Shown here: positions 42,512-51,088 of the stretch, in pieces | Numbering within the stretch: the stretch's first letter is position 1 | Layout: every line of letters begins with the position of its first letter | NCBI GenBank assembly: GCA_964416385.1 | Contig: CAYQDW010000002.1 | Coordinates: forward strand, 1-64,000 | DNA length: 64,000 nucleotides | Direction of reading: 5' to 3' | DNA from: JAUHWL01 sp964416385 | GTDB taxonomy: Bacteria; Bacteroidota; Bacteroidia; Flavobacteriales; Schleiferiaceae | The notes under the pieces: model-generated | Database searches by the model: none | What the model was told of the DNA's origin: nothing | What the model saw: the letters and a program-made list of their open reading frames with translations, nothing else | Program-made: the position numbers and the translations under genes

Positions 42512-44257
42512 CTACTTTTTTTTCTTTTTGAGCTGCTCAATCTCTTTCTTTAAATTCTCAATTTCATCTTCTGCTGCTCTTAGTGCTTCTTTTTCAAATG
42601 CTTTTGCTTCGGTTTCAAATTCGCTTTCAAAATCATTCCATTCTTCTGCATCGCGCCACTCTGTGTCTTCATCACCTGTACAATCCATACATGCCAGGCC
42701 ATTCTGCGTCATCACCCAAGTGTGGGCAACCATATTACCTTCCCAAGTATTGGTTACATTTTCGATATCGTGCAATAAATCAATTGTAGATTCATCCAGA
42801 TAAACGCTGTGCCCAACAGGCAGATAAAGCGCCACCTCTAAATTTTGACCTCTAAATTTTTCATCAAAAGGAATGGTAAAATAATCACCAACACTAATTA
42901 TACTGTCTTGCAACTCATTAAAAAAAGTAAAGCGTTTTGCGCGTTTTCTGGCGTCTAACCTGGTTAAGCCATGGCTCTCACAAATAATTTCCATGTAAGG
43001 ATCTGCCTGATCTGTTTTACGTATATCTACGGTAACAAATCCCAATAGCTGTGCTTTTTCAGTTATCGTCCAATCAAGATCAATAGGGCGTTCATCATCC
43101 AAGTATTCTGCCACGCGTAATGCATAGCTTTTGTGTGCGCTGCCCAGTTCTATAACTTCATTATATGCGGCTTCGCGCGAAAATTCTCTGCCCAGCGAGA
43201 TGCCCGAGATAACTATAAAAATGACACCAACGATAGAAACTATGGCCAAACTTGCAGATACATAAGTGAATTGCGGACGATAGTTAAACAAGATCCGCAT
43301 CCCCAATAAAATTAAACCAATTATTGGTGCTAACGCCAAAAGTATGCCGCCAACCACGAGTAAAAAGGTAAAACCGGATGAAGGCATCAACGCGTTGAGG
43401 TAGTCTGAAATGATGCCCCAATCAACCAATGCACCTTGAATGTGGAAGTTATTGCCAAGAAATAGACTAAACAAAACGATGAGCACAATAACCCCGGCAA
43501 CCATGAGTATGCCACCTATAAATTTAAGTGCAAAAAGCAGTGCATATCGCGCTACAGAGAGCACAGCGGTAACAATTTCTTCTAGGGTATTGCGTATAGA
43601 ACTTCCAGTGTTTTTGAATTTTCCGTCTTTGCGGTAATTTTCAAAGCGCTCTTTTACATCGCGCATTTCTTCTTTTACGGTGCGCTCTATATTACCTATG
43701 TTAATAGGCTCTCCACGCATTTGTAGTTTTTGCGCGGTGGTTTTAGCCTCAGGCATTACAATCCACAAGATTATGTAGAACAGAAAACCGGTGCCGAGAC
43801 CAAAAAATAGGGCCACCCAAACAAGGCGAATCCAGATTGCGTCAATACCGAAATATGCTGCTAATCCGCCAGAAACACCGCCTAAAATCTTGTCATCAGG
43901 ATTTCTAAACAACCTTTTAGGCCCTGCATAGGTGGCGTTAGTTTTTGCGGATGCACTGTTGGTGGAGGTGCCGGCAGTCTTTTCCTCATCTTCATCCACG
44001 GCATAGTCTTCTGGGCTACCCATAATGCTGATCACCTCGTCTATATCTGCACGATTGATAACTTGTTTGCCAGAAGTGAGTTTTTGCTGCAGTAATTCTG
44101 CTATTCTAGCCTCTATATCTGCAATGATTTCTGCGCGTTCCTCGGCATTGCTAAATTGTTTGCGCACAGCGCTGAGATAATCATTAAAGTGCTGGTAGGC
44201 ATCTTCATCAACGTAAAAGATAATTCCAGCGAGATTAATATTAATGGTCTTATTCAT
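42512..44257 (-). CDS. Large PspC domain membrane protein
   Basis: A 581-residue protein. The N-terminal cytoplasmic region (MNKTININLAGIIFYVDEDAY) matches the usual leader of Bacteroidota PspC proteins; a PspC domain (RLFRNPDDKILGGVSGGLAAYFGIDAIWIRLVWVALFF, about residues 115-152) follows, then further helices and a C-terminal periplasmic-type domain, and finally a charged coiled tail ending in six lysines. It is the last gene of the padR operon. The ATG at 44257 was chosen because upstream residues overlap padR. PadR-PspC pairs are common in Bacteroidota and are thought to respond to envelope state. Confidence 0.85.
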   Translation of the reverse strand: MNKTININLAGIIFYVDEDAYQHFNDYLSAVRKQFSNAEERAEIIADIEARIAELLQQKLTSGKQVINRADIDEVISIMGSPEDYAVDEDEEKTAGTSTNSASAKTNATYAGPKRLFRNPDDKILGGVSGGLAAYFGIDAIWIRLVWVALFFGLGTGFLFYIILWIVMPEAKTTAQKLQMRGEPINIGNIERTVKEEMRDVKERFENYRKDGKFKNTGSSIRNTLEEIVTAVLSVARYALLFALKFIGGILMVAGVIVLIVLFSLFLGNNFHIQGALVDWGIISDYLNALMPSSGFTFLLVVGGILLALAPIIGLILLGMRILFNYRPQFTYVSASLAIVSIVGVIFIVISGISLGREFSREAAYNEVIELGSAHKSYALRVAEYLDDERPIDLDWTITEKAQLLGFVTVDIRKTDQADPYMEIICESHGLTRLDARKRAKRFTFFNELQDSIISVGDYFTIPFDEKFRGQNLEVALYLPVGHSVYLDESTIDLLHDIENVTNTWEGNMVAHTWVMTQNGLACMDCTGDEDTEWRDAEEWNDFESEFETEAKAFEKEALRAAEDEIENLKKEIEQLKKKKK

Positions 44258-44265
44258 TTTTAAGG

Positions 44266-44598
44266 TTATTTGGATGTTGTCACTTCTACGGCATGTACCA
44301 GTTCTCGCCATGTAGCATCAAGCTCTTTTAAAAAGGTTTTTCCTTGTGCGGTAATGGCATAATATTTACGCGGTGGGCCACTCTTACTTTCTTCCCATCT
44401 GTATGTAAGTAGTCCGGCATTTTTTAACCGCGTAAGTAGGGGGTAGAGGGTACCTTCAACAACAATCATTTTACCTGCTTTTAATACATCAATGATGTCA
44501 GAAGTGTACGCGTCTCGTTGGTTGAGTATGCTTAGGATACAAAACTCAAGAACCCCCTTTCGCATTTGCGCTTTTGTATTCTCTATGTTAATACTCAT
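44266..44598 (-). CDS. PadR family transcriptional regulator
   Basis: A 110-residue PadR-s1 type repressor with a winged helix-turn-helix: KGVLEFCILSILNQRDAYTSDIIDVLKAGKMIVVEGTLYPLLTRLKNAGLLTYRWEESKSGPPRKYYAIT. The last portion forms the dimerisation helix. It lies between the DUF4252-like gene and the pspC gene in one operon. A 25-bp dyad overlapping the operon promoter, at 45149-45173, is the likely operator, giving negative feedback. Confidence 0.93.
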   Translation of the reverse strand: MSINIENTKAQMRKGVLEFCILSILNQRDAYTSDIIDVLKAGKMIVVEGTLYPLLTRLKNAGLLTYRWEESKSGPPRKYYAITAQGKTFLKELDATWRELVHAVEVTTSK

Positions 44599-44608
44599 GT
44601 TACTGGGT

Positions 44609-45070
44609 TTAGTCGGTTAGCTTAAAATCGCCATACACACTCATAAAAATGCCGCTGCCATCTTCATCTTCAATAACAAAGTGTGCTTCAGTAAAGGTGT
44701 CTCCCTTTTTGTTAGAGAAAATCCACACCCGGGTAGATTCATCATCAGAAGTGTCATCGCTTAAGTCAATTTGCTTGTAACCAAGCTTGGTAAGCCGTTT
44801 GTAAATGCGTTTCATCAAGGTCTTGTCTTCGTGCTCGTTACCTATAAGCATTACTTTAACCTTTTTTACATCGCCTTTTAAATACTTGATTTGATCATTC
44901 CATTCAAGATCTGTATCAATATTTTGCAGCATTTGCTTGTTTAATGATAGCGTGAAGATGTTTTCTTCATCTTCTAACTCTTGGTAGATGACATCTGCTG
45001 CGTTGCTTTTTTGTGCTGCCACAAAAAGCGTTGTTGTGGCCAAAATCAAAGAGAGCATGAGTGTTTTCAT
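44609..45070 (-). CDS. Secreted DUF4252-like protein
   Basis: A 153-residue protein with a signal peptide (MKTLMLSLILATTTLFVAA, cleaved near residue 20). The body has alternating strands and helices, with VKVMLIGNEHEDKTLMKRIYKRLTKLGYKQIDL and the closing GDTFTEAHFVIEDEDGSGIFMSVYGDF; the pattern resembles DUF4252, but the match is by eye. It is the first gene of the padR-pspC operon and therefore PadR-controlled. Function is unknown. ATG at 45070 is directly before the signal peptide. Confidence 0.7.
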   Translation of the reverse strand: MKTLMLSLILATTTLFVAAQKSNAADVIYQELEDEENIFTLSLNKQMLQNIDTDLEWNDQIKYLKGDVKKVKVMLIGNEHEDKTLMKRIYKRLTKLGYKQIDLSDDTSDDESTRVWIFSNKKGDTFTEAHFVIEDEDGSGIFMSVYGDFKLTD

Positions 45071-45131
45071 TTTGTGCTTTTTAGTGTTTTTGTGTGGTGA
45101 CCGCTTTGGTCGTTTTTGTGTTTTGATGGAA

Positions 45132-45173
45132 CAAAAGTAAAAAAGATATAGTACTGTGCAATACATAGTACTA
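45132..45173 (-). promoter_or_regulatory. Promoter and palindromic operator of the padR operon
   Basis: On the minus strand TTG (45161-45159), 19 bases, TACTTTTG (45139-45132) is a perfect promoter. A 25-bp dyad, TAGTACT-N11-AGTACTA at 45149-45173, is centred exactly on the TTG, so a bound regulator would cover the -33 element. A further AGTACT occurs near 45211. Confidence 0.75.
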
Positions 45174-45322
45174 AAATTTATTTAGTATTAGTCATCACAA
45201 AGTACTCTTGGCAATTACTTATGTTGCGCTAAATGGCCTGTAGGATTGCAAGAGTGCCAATAAAATGCGTTTTGTATTTGGCAACAAAAATTAAGAAGTA
45301 CCTAAACTTTTAAGGAGGGAGA

Positions 45323-45748
45323 TTATGAGCTATGATCTGAAATGATAACCCATTTGCCATTTTGTAGTGCCCAAACTAAGGTGTAATGACCGGAGAGTGT
45401 ATCTGTTGTACGGTAGAGTTGCCATGACCCAGCTACCCAATAATGCATTTTGCCAAGCGGCCGCATCTGTTTGTTGATAAACTTTAAGGTACCCATCTTT
45501 TCTTTGTTGGGATACGCTATTTTGTAGTTGTCAAGCACCTTTTGCCAGCCGTAACTCAAACCCTTACTGCCGATAAACACTAGCGAGTCACTTTGTTGGT
45601 AAGGCGCCATGAAGGCTTCTAAGTCGCCATTATTCCAAGCCATTTCTTGAGAATGCATTTGTGTGCCAATAATTTCTTTTGCTGATTGTTGATCTTTAGG
45701 CGTGCATCCAAGTATTAAGAGGAAAAGTAGAATAGGGGCAGTTCTCAT
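45323..45748 (-). CDS. DUF4440/SnoaL-like lipoprotein
   Basis: A 141-residue lipoprotein (lipobox LLILGCTPK) with a cone-shaped NTF2/SnoaL-like fold: a helical start (AKEIIGTQMHSQEMAWNNGDLEAFMAPY) then strands ending VWALQNGKWVIISDHSS. DUF4440 proteins have no common activity. It overlaps the DinB gene as ATGA and is last in a four-gene operon. The ATG at 45748 begins the signal sequence. Confidence 0.78.
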   Translation of the reverse strand: MRTAPILLFLLILGCTPKDQQSAKEIIGTQMHSQEMAWNNGDLEAFMAPYQQSDSLVFIGSKGLSYGWQKVLDNYKIAYPNKEKMGTLKFINKQMRPLGKMHYWVAGSWQLYRTTDTLSGHYTLVWALQNGKWVIISDHSS

Positions 45749-46254
45749 AAGTATCTGTTTTTTATGATGGATAAATGATGCAGCCCATGACCAGAAATCA
45801 TAAAGCACAGGGCGCGTACCGAAACTATACTATTACTAGCTGTTCCTGTTTGTGCGTGCGTATGTTTAGGAAAAGCAGCAAAATATTTGATGGTAAGTGC
45901 CCGCGTTGCTAGAAACAAGTCAATTAATGATGCAAGCGGTAATGCATCACTCTGTGCGGGCTTTATATAATCGTCTTGCTCAAAACCGGGTAGGGGTGTC
46001 TTATCGTTGCGTGCAATACGCACCGCACGATATAGAAAGATGAGTTCAGTATCAATACAATGTTGTAGCACTTCGTTAATACTCCATTTTTCTGGTGCGT
46101 AGCGATGTGTGCCATACTCCGGAGAAATTGATAGCAATGTTTTTACCATTTCATCACGGCTGTGTTGTAGGGCCGCTAAGCCATCTGCCTGTGGTACTAA
46201 ATCAATGTAATGGGCATAAAATGCTGCATATTCATGCGATTCTGGCGGTTGCAT
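45745..46254 (-). CDS. DinB family protein
   Basis: A 169-residue four-helix-bundle protein. Conserved elements are YAPEKWSINEVLQHCIDTELIFLYRAVRIARND (about residues 50-82) with one histidine and the C-terminal HGLHHLSIIKNRYL providing two more, the metal-binding triad of the DinB/YfiT superfamily. Members act as thiol transferases or hydrolases; the present substrate is unknown. The start codon overlaps the stop of the zinc-ribbon gene (TGATG) and its own stop overlaps the next start. Confidence 0.87.
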   Translation of the reverse strand: MQPPESHEYAAFYAHYIDLVPQADGLAALQHSRDEMVKTLLSISPEYGTHRYAPEKWSINEVLQHCIDTELIFLYRAVRIARNDKTPLPGFEQDDYIKPAQSDALPLASLIDLFLATRALTIKYFAAFPKHTHAQTGTASNSIVSVRALCFMISGHGLHHLSIIKNRYL

Positions 46255-46562
46255 CAAAGGTTCTTTAAGTGTTCTTCATAAGCCTCGCCAGACATATCAG
46301 ACCGTAACGCTTCGTTATTTATGTCGGCTCTTTTTTTAAAAAATTGAAAGTCTTCCGCGCTTACCGGTTCACTTTCGCCACAAATCGGACAAGCGATATG
46401 GTGCTTTTTAGAAACCGGAATTATTGGAATGAAAAACAACGAAAACCAATTTTCGTGAGATTTTAAAAGCCAAAACCTGGTGTTAGAACACCTTGGGCAA
46501 GTACGCTCAGTAACTGGCCCGTAGATTTTTTCTTTAGGAGAAAAGCCAAATATAAATATCAT
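46254..46562 (-). CDS. Zinc-ribbon membrane-associated protein
   Basis: A 102-residue protein with two CxxC pairs, CPRCSNTRFW near residue 23 and CPICGES near residue 60, separated by a hydrophobic-aromatic segment (WFSLFFIPIIPVSKKH). This is the form of short zinc-ribbon proteins with YgiT/zinc-ribbon_15-like architecture. It is coupled to the DinB gene. Function is unknown. Confidence 0.75.
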   Translation of the reverse strand: MIFIFGFSPKEKIYGPVTERTCPRCSNTRFWLLKSHENWFSLFFIPIIPVSKKHHIACPICGESEPVSAEDFQFFKKRADINNEALRSDMSGEAYEEHLKNL

Positions 46563-46564
46563 GG

Positions 46565-47074
46565 TTAGGGGTTTATTGCATCAAAAAAGCCGTCTAAAAT
46601 TCGCCAGCCGTTGGGTGTGTATATACACTCAAAACGAAGTGCATCGCCTTCGGGCTCTTCTTCGTCAGGTAGATTTACCGTATAAAAACATGTTATAATG
46701 CCAATGTCTGGAAAGTTCTTATTGGGCGCAAAGGCACACATATCAAAAGAAAAAGATGTGCCTGCATCTTTACTTTGTTGATACAACGCTAAAATACGAC
46801 TGCATTCTTGTTCATAATCAAGTCGCACATCATGGTAATCTCGTGTTGCATCATACTTTATTTCTTCTCGTATGTACTCAGGTAAATTTTGAAGTTGGTC
46901 TACGTAAGAGGTATATGCAACCAGATCAATAAATTCATTTTTAAGCTGTTGGTTACCACTTAGAACCATTTCAAAAATGTATGCACCATAAGCATTGTAA
47001 TCTGTGGTGTTGTTTTGCGCGCCAGCTGTAAGGCCCAATACCAACGCTATTATAGCAAAGATGGCTTTTAGCAT
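46565..47074 (-). CDS. Uncharacterised secreted protein
   Basis: A 169-residue protein with a signal peptide (MLKAIFAIIALVLGLTAGAQ). The mature part has a helix-rich region (DYNAYGAYIFEMVLSGNQQLKNEFIDLVAYTSYVDQLQNLPEYI) and then strands that end GWRILDGFFDAINP, resembling small immunity or SnoaL-like folds. No family is recognised. It is first in the four-gene operon, two bases ahead of the zinc-ribbon gene. Confidence 0.7.
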   Translation of the reverse strand: MLKAIFAIIALVLGLTAGAQNNTTDYNAYGAYIFEMVLSGNQQLKNEFIDLVAYTSYVDQLQNLPEYIREEIKYDATRDYHDVRLDYEQECSRILALYQQSKDAGTSFSFDMCAFAPNKNFPDIGIITCFYTVNLPDEEEPEGDALRFECIYTPNGWRILDGFFDAINP

Positions 47075-47225
47075 ATCTTGTTAGTTCAGGCTTAAAAATA
47101 GGAAAGCTGTGCAAATCTTAAAATCTGGTTTTACGCTAACCTAATTTTTGCAATTAATCAATGTGTTATAAAAACTCAAGGCGTACGCATTATTTCTTAG
47201 CCACCCAGAAAAAAGTAAAAAAAGA

Positions 47226-47249
47226 AAGGTTGCCCGTAAAGACAACCTT
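47226..47249 (-). terminator. Terminator of the small heat-shock gene
   Basis: AAGGTTG and CAACCTT form a 7-bp stem with a 10-base loop. On the minus strand a T-rich tract (TCTTTTTTTACTTTTTT) follows, fitting an intrinsic terminator 28 bases after the hsp20 stop. Confidence 0.72.
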
Positions 47250-47276
47250 CTTGCTATGCTACTACATGTTAGCATA

Positions 47277-47717
47277 TTAATGAATGGCAATTTCTAATGG
47301 TGCTTTTGGCTTTACTTCCTCCTTTTTGGGGAGAACGATTTTTAGAATGCCATTTTCATAATTGGCGCGGATCTGCGTTTCGTCAATTTCATTTTCTGGT
47401 AAATTAAAAACGCGTTTAAAAGACGATAGGGTAAATTCCTGATGGGTGTAATGCTTTTGGCTCGTTTCTTCTGTTGAAGTATGTTCTGCAGCTACTGTAA
47501 GCGTATTGTTTTCAATCTTTATCTTGAAATCATTCTTCTCAAAACCGGGAACCATAAAAGCTAAACCATAGCTATCTTGGTCTTCAACAATGTTAACCGC
47601 TGGCTTTCTCACTGCTGAGGCTGTTGTATGCGGATTAAAGAGGTCATCGTTAAACAGATTGTTTACTACGGTAGGAAAGTCTACCAATAAGCCGGGGAGA
47701 TTTCTTCGTGTTCTCAT
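47277..47717 (-). CDS. hsp20: Small heat-shock protein (Hsp20/alpha-crystallin)
   Basis: A 146-residue ATP-independent chaperone that holds unfolding proteins. The alpha-crystallin domain runs from about residue 40 (KPAVNIVEDQDSYGLAFMVPGFEKNDFKIKIENNTLTVAAEH) to FNLPENEIDETQIRANYENGILKIVLPKKEE near 131, and the C-terminal tail has the I-x-I type motif LEIAI. It is a single gene. No CIRCE element was seen upstream. Confidence 0.95.
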   Translation of the reverse strand: MRTRRNLPGLLVDFPTVVNNLFNDDLFNPHTTASAVRKPAVNIVEDQDSYGLAFMVPGFEKNDFKIKIENNTLTVAAEHTSTEETSQKHYTHQEFTLSSFKRVFNLPENEIDETQIRANYENGILKIVLPKKEEVKPKAPLEIAIH

Positions 47718-47932
47718 GCTGTATGTGTTTTTAAATTGATTTTTTTGAATTTGGTGATAGAATAAACAACTGTAATGCCAATTACCATATTCACACAGTT
47801 CCTAAAACACAAGCAGTCATTAAGTCAGTTTGCGGTTGTAAATCGCGTCAAAATGTCGTCTTAAGTAGAGGCTTTACTGCCTTTATTGGTTCGATGCTTT
47901 TACTAATTTGCCCCTTTAATTAAAAAAGCCGG

Positions 47933-48739
47933 ATGAAGAAAAAGATGTTGTTAATAATGGCTTTGGCGCTCATTATGGCCATGTGCACCACTGTGCCGCT
48001 TACCGGGCGAAAGGGCCTTGCATTAATTAATAGCAATGAGCTAAATCAGATGAGCTTTCAGCAATATGAAAAGCTTAAACAAGAGCAAGTACTTAGTTCA
48101 GATCGCGCAAAAGTTCAAATGATAAATAAGGTTGGTTTGCGCATTCAAAATGCAGTAACGCAATTTTTAAAAGACAACGGCTATGCAGAGGTACTCGATG
48201 GATTTGCCTGGGAGTTCATTTTAATTGAAGATCCTGCTGTAAATGCCTTTTGCATGCCCGGCGGCAAGGTTGCGTTTTATACCGGTATTTTACCCTACTG
48301 TAAAGATGAAAACGGCATTGCGGTGGTTATGGGCCATGAAGTTGCTCATGCTATAGCGCAACATGGCAATGAACGGATGAGCCAAGCGATGCTACAACAG
48401 TTAGGTGGCGTTGCCTTAAATGTTGCTTTGGCTGAAAAGCCTGAACAGACCCAAACGCTCTTTAACCAAGCTTACGGATTAAGCACGCAATTGGGTGTGT
48501 TGTTACCATTTAGTCGTAAACATGAAAGTGAGGCTGATAAGCTTGGCTTGTATTTTATGGCTATGGCGGGATATGACCCTCAAGCTGCACCCGAATTTTG
48601 GCAGCGTATGCGCCAAAGTGGTGGACAAAAACCACCAGAATTACTAAGCACCCACCCCAGTGACGAAACACGCATTGCCAATCTCAATACGCATATGCCG
48701 CAAGCCTTAATCTATTACAACCAATCAAAAAAGCAATAA
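47933..48739 (+). CDS. M48 family metallopeptidase, lipoprotein
   Basis: A 268-residue zinc peptidase of the LoiP/BepA type that acts on envelope proteins. The lipobox is at MAMCTTVP (Cys18). The zinc motif HEVAHA (H135, E136, H139) is intact and the third ligand lies in RKHESEADKLGLYFM near residue 203. It is the first gene of a tight operon; the next gene starts directly after its stop with no gap. Role in envelope quality control is inferred from family. Confidence 0.92.
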   Translation: MKKKMLLIMALALIMAMCTTVPLTGRKGLALINSNELNQMSFQQYEKLKQEQVLSSDRAKVQMINKVGLRIQNAVTQFLKDNGYAEVLDGFAWEFILIEDPAVNAFCMPGGKVAFYTGILPYCKDENGIAVVMGHEVAHAIAQHGNERMSQAMLQQLGGVALNVALAEKPEQTQTLFNQAYGLSTQLGVLLPFSRKHESEADKLGLYFMAMAGYDPQAAPEFWQRMRQSGGQKPPELLSTHPSDETRIANLNTHMPQALIYYNQSKKQ

Positions 48740-49948
48740 GTGAATTTAAATCCCATCATATTATCCATTCCAATTTTTTTCTTGCTGATTGCTATTGAGT
48801 TGTTGTACAGCTGGTTCTCTAAAAAAGGAATGTATCGGTTGGGTGATGCTTATGCCAACATTGGTTGTGGCATTTTTGAACAGGTTACAGGCATTTTTGT
48901 AAAAGTTATTGCTGTGGGCTTATATGCGCTCGTTTATCAGAACTTGCGCATTTTTGACATTCCCGTAAATGGCTGGACCATCTTCCTACTTTTTCTTGGT
49001 GTAGACTTTACCTATTATTGGGCGCACCGCTTCAGTCATGAAATCAATTTATTTTGGGTTGGGCATGTGGTGCATCACCAAAGTGAAGATTACAACTTAA
49101 GCGTGGCTTTGCGCCAGGGGGCCTTGCAAAAACTCTTTACAGCGCCTTTTGCGTTACCACTAGCTCTTTTGGGTTTTAGTGATGAATGGTTTTTATACAT
49201 CAGCGCTTTTAATACCCTTTACCAATTCTGGATTCATACAGAGGCCATTGGCAAACTCGGGCCGTTAGAATGGGTGCTGAATACCCCTAGTCATCATCGT
49301 GTGCATCACGGTCGCGACCCAAAATACATCGATAAGAACCATGCGGGTAGTCTCATTATATGGGATCGATTGTTTGGCACTTTTCAAGCCGAAGAAGAGC
49401 GCCCGCACTACGGCATTACCAAGCCAACTGAAACTTATAATCCAGTAAAAGCCCATTGGCTACCCATTAAGCAATTGATGCAAGATGTGCAGCGCGTTAA
49501 AGGGTGGCACAAGCTCAAAATGTTATTTATGCCGCCAGGTTGGTTTCCAAAGGCGCATGGCGGGTTTCAACCTCCACCTCAAATTGATGATAAGACCTAC
49601 CAAAAGTTTGAATTTAAAGTTCCAAATAGATTGGGCGTATACCTGTTGGTGCAGTTCGTTTTTTTACTTGGGTTTACTGCTTATTTTCTCTTCACATATC
49701 CGCAAAACAGTCAAATTCAAAATATCATACAGGCGTTGTTCATCTTATTTAGTCTGCTTACCATTGGCGGATTATTTGAGCAGCGCAAGTGGGCCTTGTG
49801 GCTTGAAATACCAAGATTATCATCTTATATTTTGATGTTAAAAGCTTCATCATTATTTATTTACAGCGCTATTTTGCTTTTTGTTACCATTAGTGTTATG
49901 GCTTTTATCTATCTATTAAAAATCAAATCTGAAACAATTGAAACTTAA
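48740..49948 (+). CDS. Alkylglycerol monooxygenase-like sterol desaturase/fatty acid hydroxylase
   Basis: A 402-residue membrane hydroxylase with a di-iron histidine cluster. Motifs are HRFSH (residues 96-100), HVVHH (109-113), HTE (166-168) and SHHRVHHG (184-191). The blocks SEDYNLSVALRQ, YQFWIHTE, LGPLEWVLNTPSHHRVHHGRDP and LIIWDRLFGTF correspond closely to those of animal alkylglycerol monooxygenase (AGMO/TMEM195), which cleaves the ether bond of alkylglycerols, more than to generic desaturases. The start is GTG at 48740. The next gene encodes a lysoplasmalogenase, which strengthens an ether-lipid role. AGMO needs tetrahydrobiopterin, which is not covered in this window. Confidence 0.82.
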   Translation: MNLNPIILSIPIFFLLIAIELLYSWFSKKGMYRLGDAYANIGCGIFEQVTGIFVKVIAVGLYALVYQNLRIFDIPVNGWTIFLLFLGVDFTYYWAHRFSHEINLFWVGHVVHHQSEDYNLSVALRQGALQKLFTAPFALPLALLGFSDEWFLYISAFNTLYQFWIHTEAIGKLGPLEWVLNTPSHHRVHHGRDPKYIDKNHAGSLIIWDRLFGTFQAEEERPHYGITKPTETYNPVKAHWLPIKQLMQDVQRVKGWHKLKMLFMPPGWFPKAHGGFQPPPQIDDKTYQKFEFKVPNRLGVYLLVQFVFLLGFTAYFLFTYPQNSQIQNIIQALFILFSLLTIGGLFEQRKWALWLEIPRLSSYILMLKASSLFIYSAILLFVTISVMAFIYLLKIKSETIET

Positions 49949-50615
49949 AGATTTTGCCAAAATATACTTCGTGATCCTACTGTTGCATTTAGTGGCAATA
50001 GATGTAGGTGATGATGTAAACCTGATCTACCTCTCTAAACCATTGTTGTTATTTAGCTTGATAGCCTTCTTCTTGAGCCATACGCCAAACCGCAGTCGTG
50101 CAGAAAAACTCTTTTTAGGGGGATTGATTTTTAGCCTTATAGGAGATGTTTTATTAATGTTTACTGAAAAAGCAGAGCTTTATTTCATGCTCGGATTGGG
50201 TGCATTTTTATTGGCACAAGTCAATTATATACTTGCCTTTTTAAATGATGCCAGAGGAAAAGGTGGTCTTGTAAAAGCAAAACCTTGGTTGGCGTTGCCG
50301 GTCTTGCTTTATGGTGCTTGGTTTGTTTATAAACTCTACCCTGGGTTGGGTCATCTACTCTTGCCGGTAGTGGTTTATGCTGCCGTATTAATGTTTATGC
50401 TCATTGCGGCAATTAATCGCGGTGGTGCTGTGCTACCCCGCAGTGCTTCTTTACTCATAATTGGTGCCTTGTTCTTCGTGCTTTCAGACAGCGCTCTGGC
50501 CTATGCCAAGTTTGTAGATGCTTTTAGCTACAATCGCTTGTTGGTGATGAGTACCTATGGCGTAGCGCAGTTCTTTTTGTTGTGGGGATTTTTATTCCCC
50601 AAACTTGAAAAATGA
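49938..50615 (+). CDS. Lysoplasmalogenase (YhhN/TMEM86 family)
   Basis: A 225-residue protein with about eight membrane helices of the YhhN/TMEM86 family. Typical elements are KPLLLFSLIAFFL near residue 33, FLGGLIFSLIGDVLLMF with the conserved aspartate near 70, and LLIIGALFFVLSDSALAYAKF near 180, the second conserved aspartate. TMEM86B and bacterial YhhN relatives hydrolyse the vinyl-ether bond of lysoplasmalogens. It starts with TTG within the last eleven bases of the AGMO-like gene and shares its stop with the next ATG (ATGA), so the operon is translationally coupled. Confidence 0.87.
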   Translation: MKLKDFAKIYFVILLLHLVAIDVGDDVNLIYLSKPLLLFSLIAFFLSHTPNRSRAEKLFLGGLIFSLIGDVLLMFTEKAELYFMLGLGAFLLAQVNYILAFLNDARGKGGLVKAKPWLALPVLLYGAWFVYKLYPGLGHLLLPVVVYAAVLMFMLIAAINRGGAVLPRSASLLIIGALFFVLSDSALAYAKFVDAFSYNRLLVMSTYGVAQFFLLWGFLFPKLEK

Positions 50616-51088
50616 GCATAGAAGTTTACTTTATTCTTCTGCTTTTATTAATACCGGCCTATTATTTAGCCCGCGTATTTATGCTCAAAACCTTAAGGCT
50701 CAAAAGCCGCGTAAACATCTATGCGGCAGCAGGTGCGTTGTTTATTGCGCCTGCTTTGTACATCATTTTTGCGCTTGTGTTTTTTTCAATATTCTTCTCT
50801 CAGTGCAACCATCAACGTGCCTTTAATGCAGAAAACTGGAAAAAGGATACAGAAGGGCGCTTTGAAATGCAAGCGGATTTAATTGGGAGTAAGCAGCTCA
50901 TCGGTTTACCCCAAGCAGCTGTTGAAAATCTACTTGGAGAGCCAACAGAACATTCTAGCCCATCTATTTGGGCTTACGATATGGGCATGAGTAGCGGTGG
51001 AGGTTTTGGGGTTGTATACCATACGCTAGAGCTACATTTTAGGGGTGATACTGTTGCAGAGGCGATTTATATCCGTTTTGAAGATTAG
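50612..51088 (+). CDS. Uncharacterised protein with two TM helices and a BamE-like C-terminal motif
   Basis: A 158-residue protein with two hydrophobic segments (about residues 4-22 and 35-60) followed by a soluble domain with LIGLPQAAVENLLGEPTEHSSPSIWAYDM, the LGxP pattern seen in SmpA/OmlA (BamE)-type domains. Function is unknown. It overlaps the lysoplasmalogenase stop as ATGA and is the last gene of the operon; priA converges on it and their ends overlap by four bases (51085-51088). Confidence 0.68.
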   Translation: MSIEVYFILLLLLIPAYYLARVFMLKTLRLKSRVNIYAAAGALFIAPALYIIFALVFFSIFFSQCNHQRAFNAENWKKDTEGRFEMQADLIGSKQLIGLPQAAVENLLGEPTEHSSPSIWAYDMGMSSGGGFGVVYHTLELHFRGDTVAEAIYIRFED

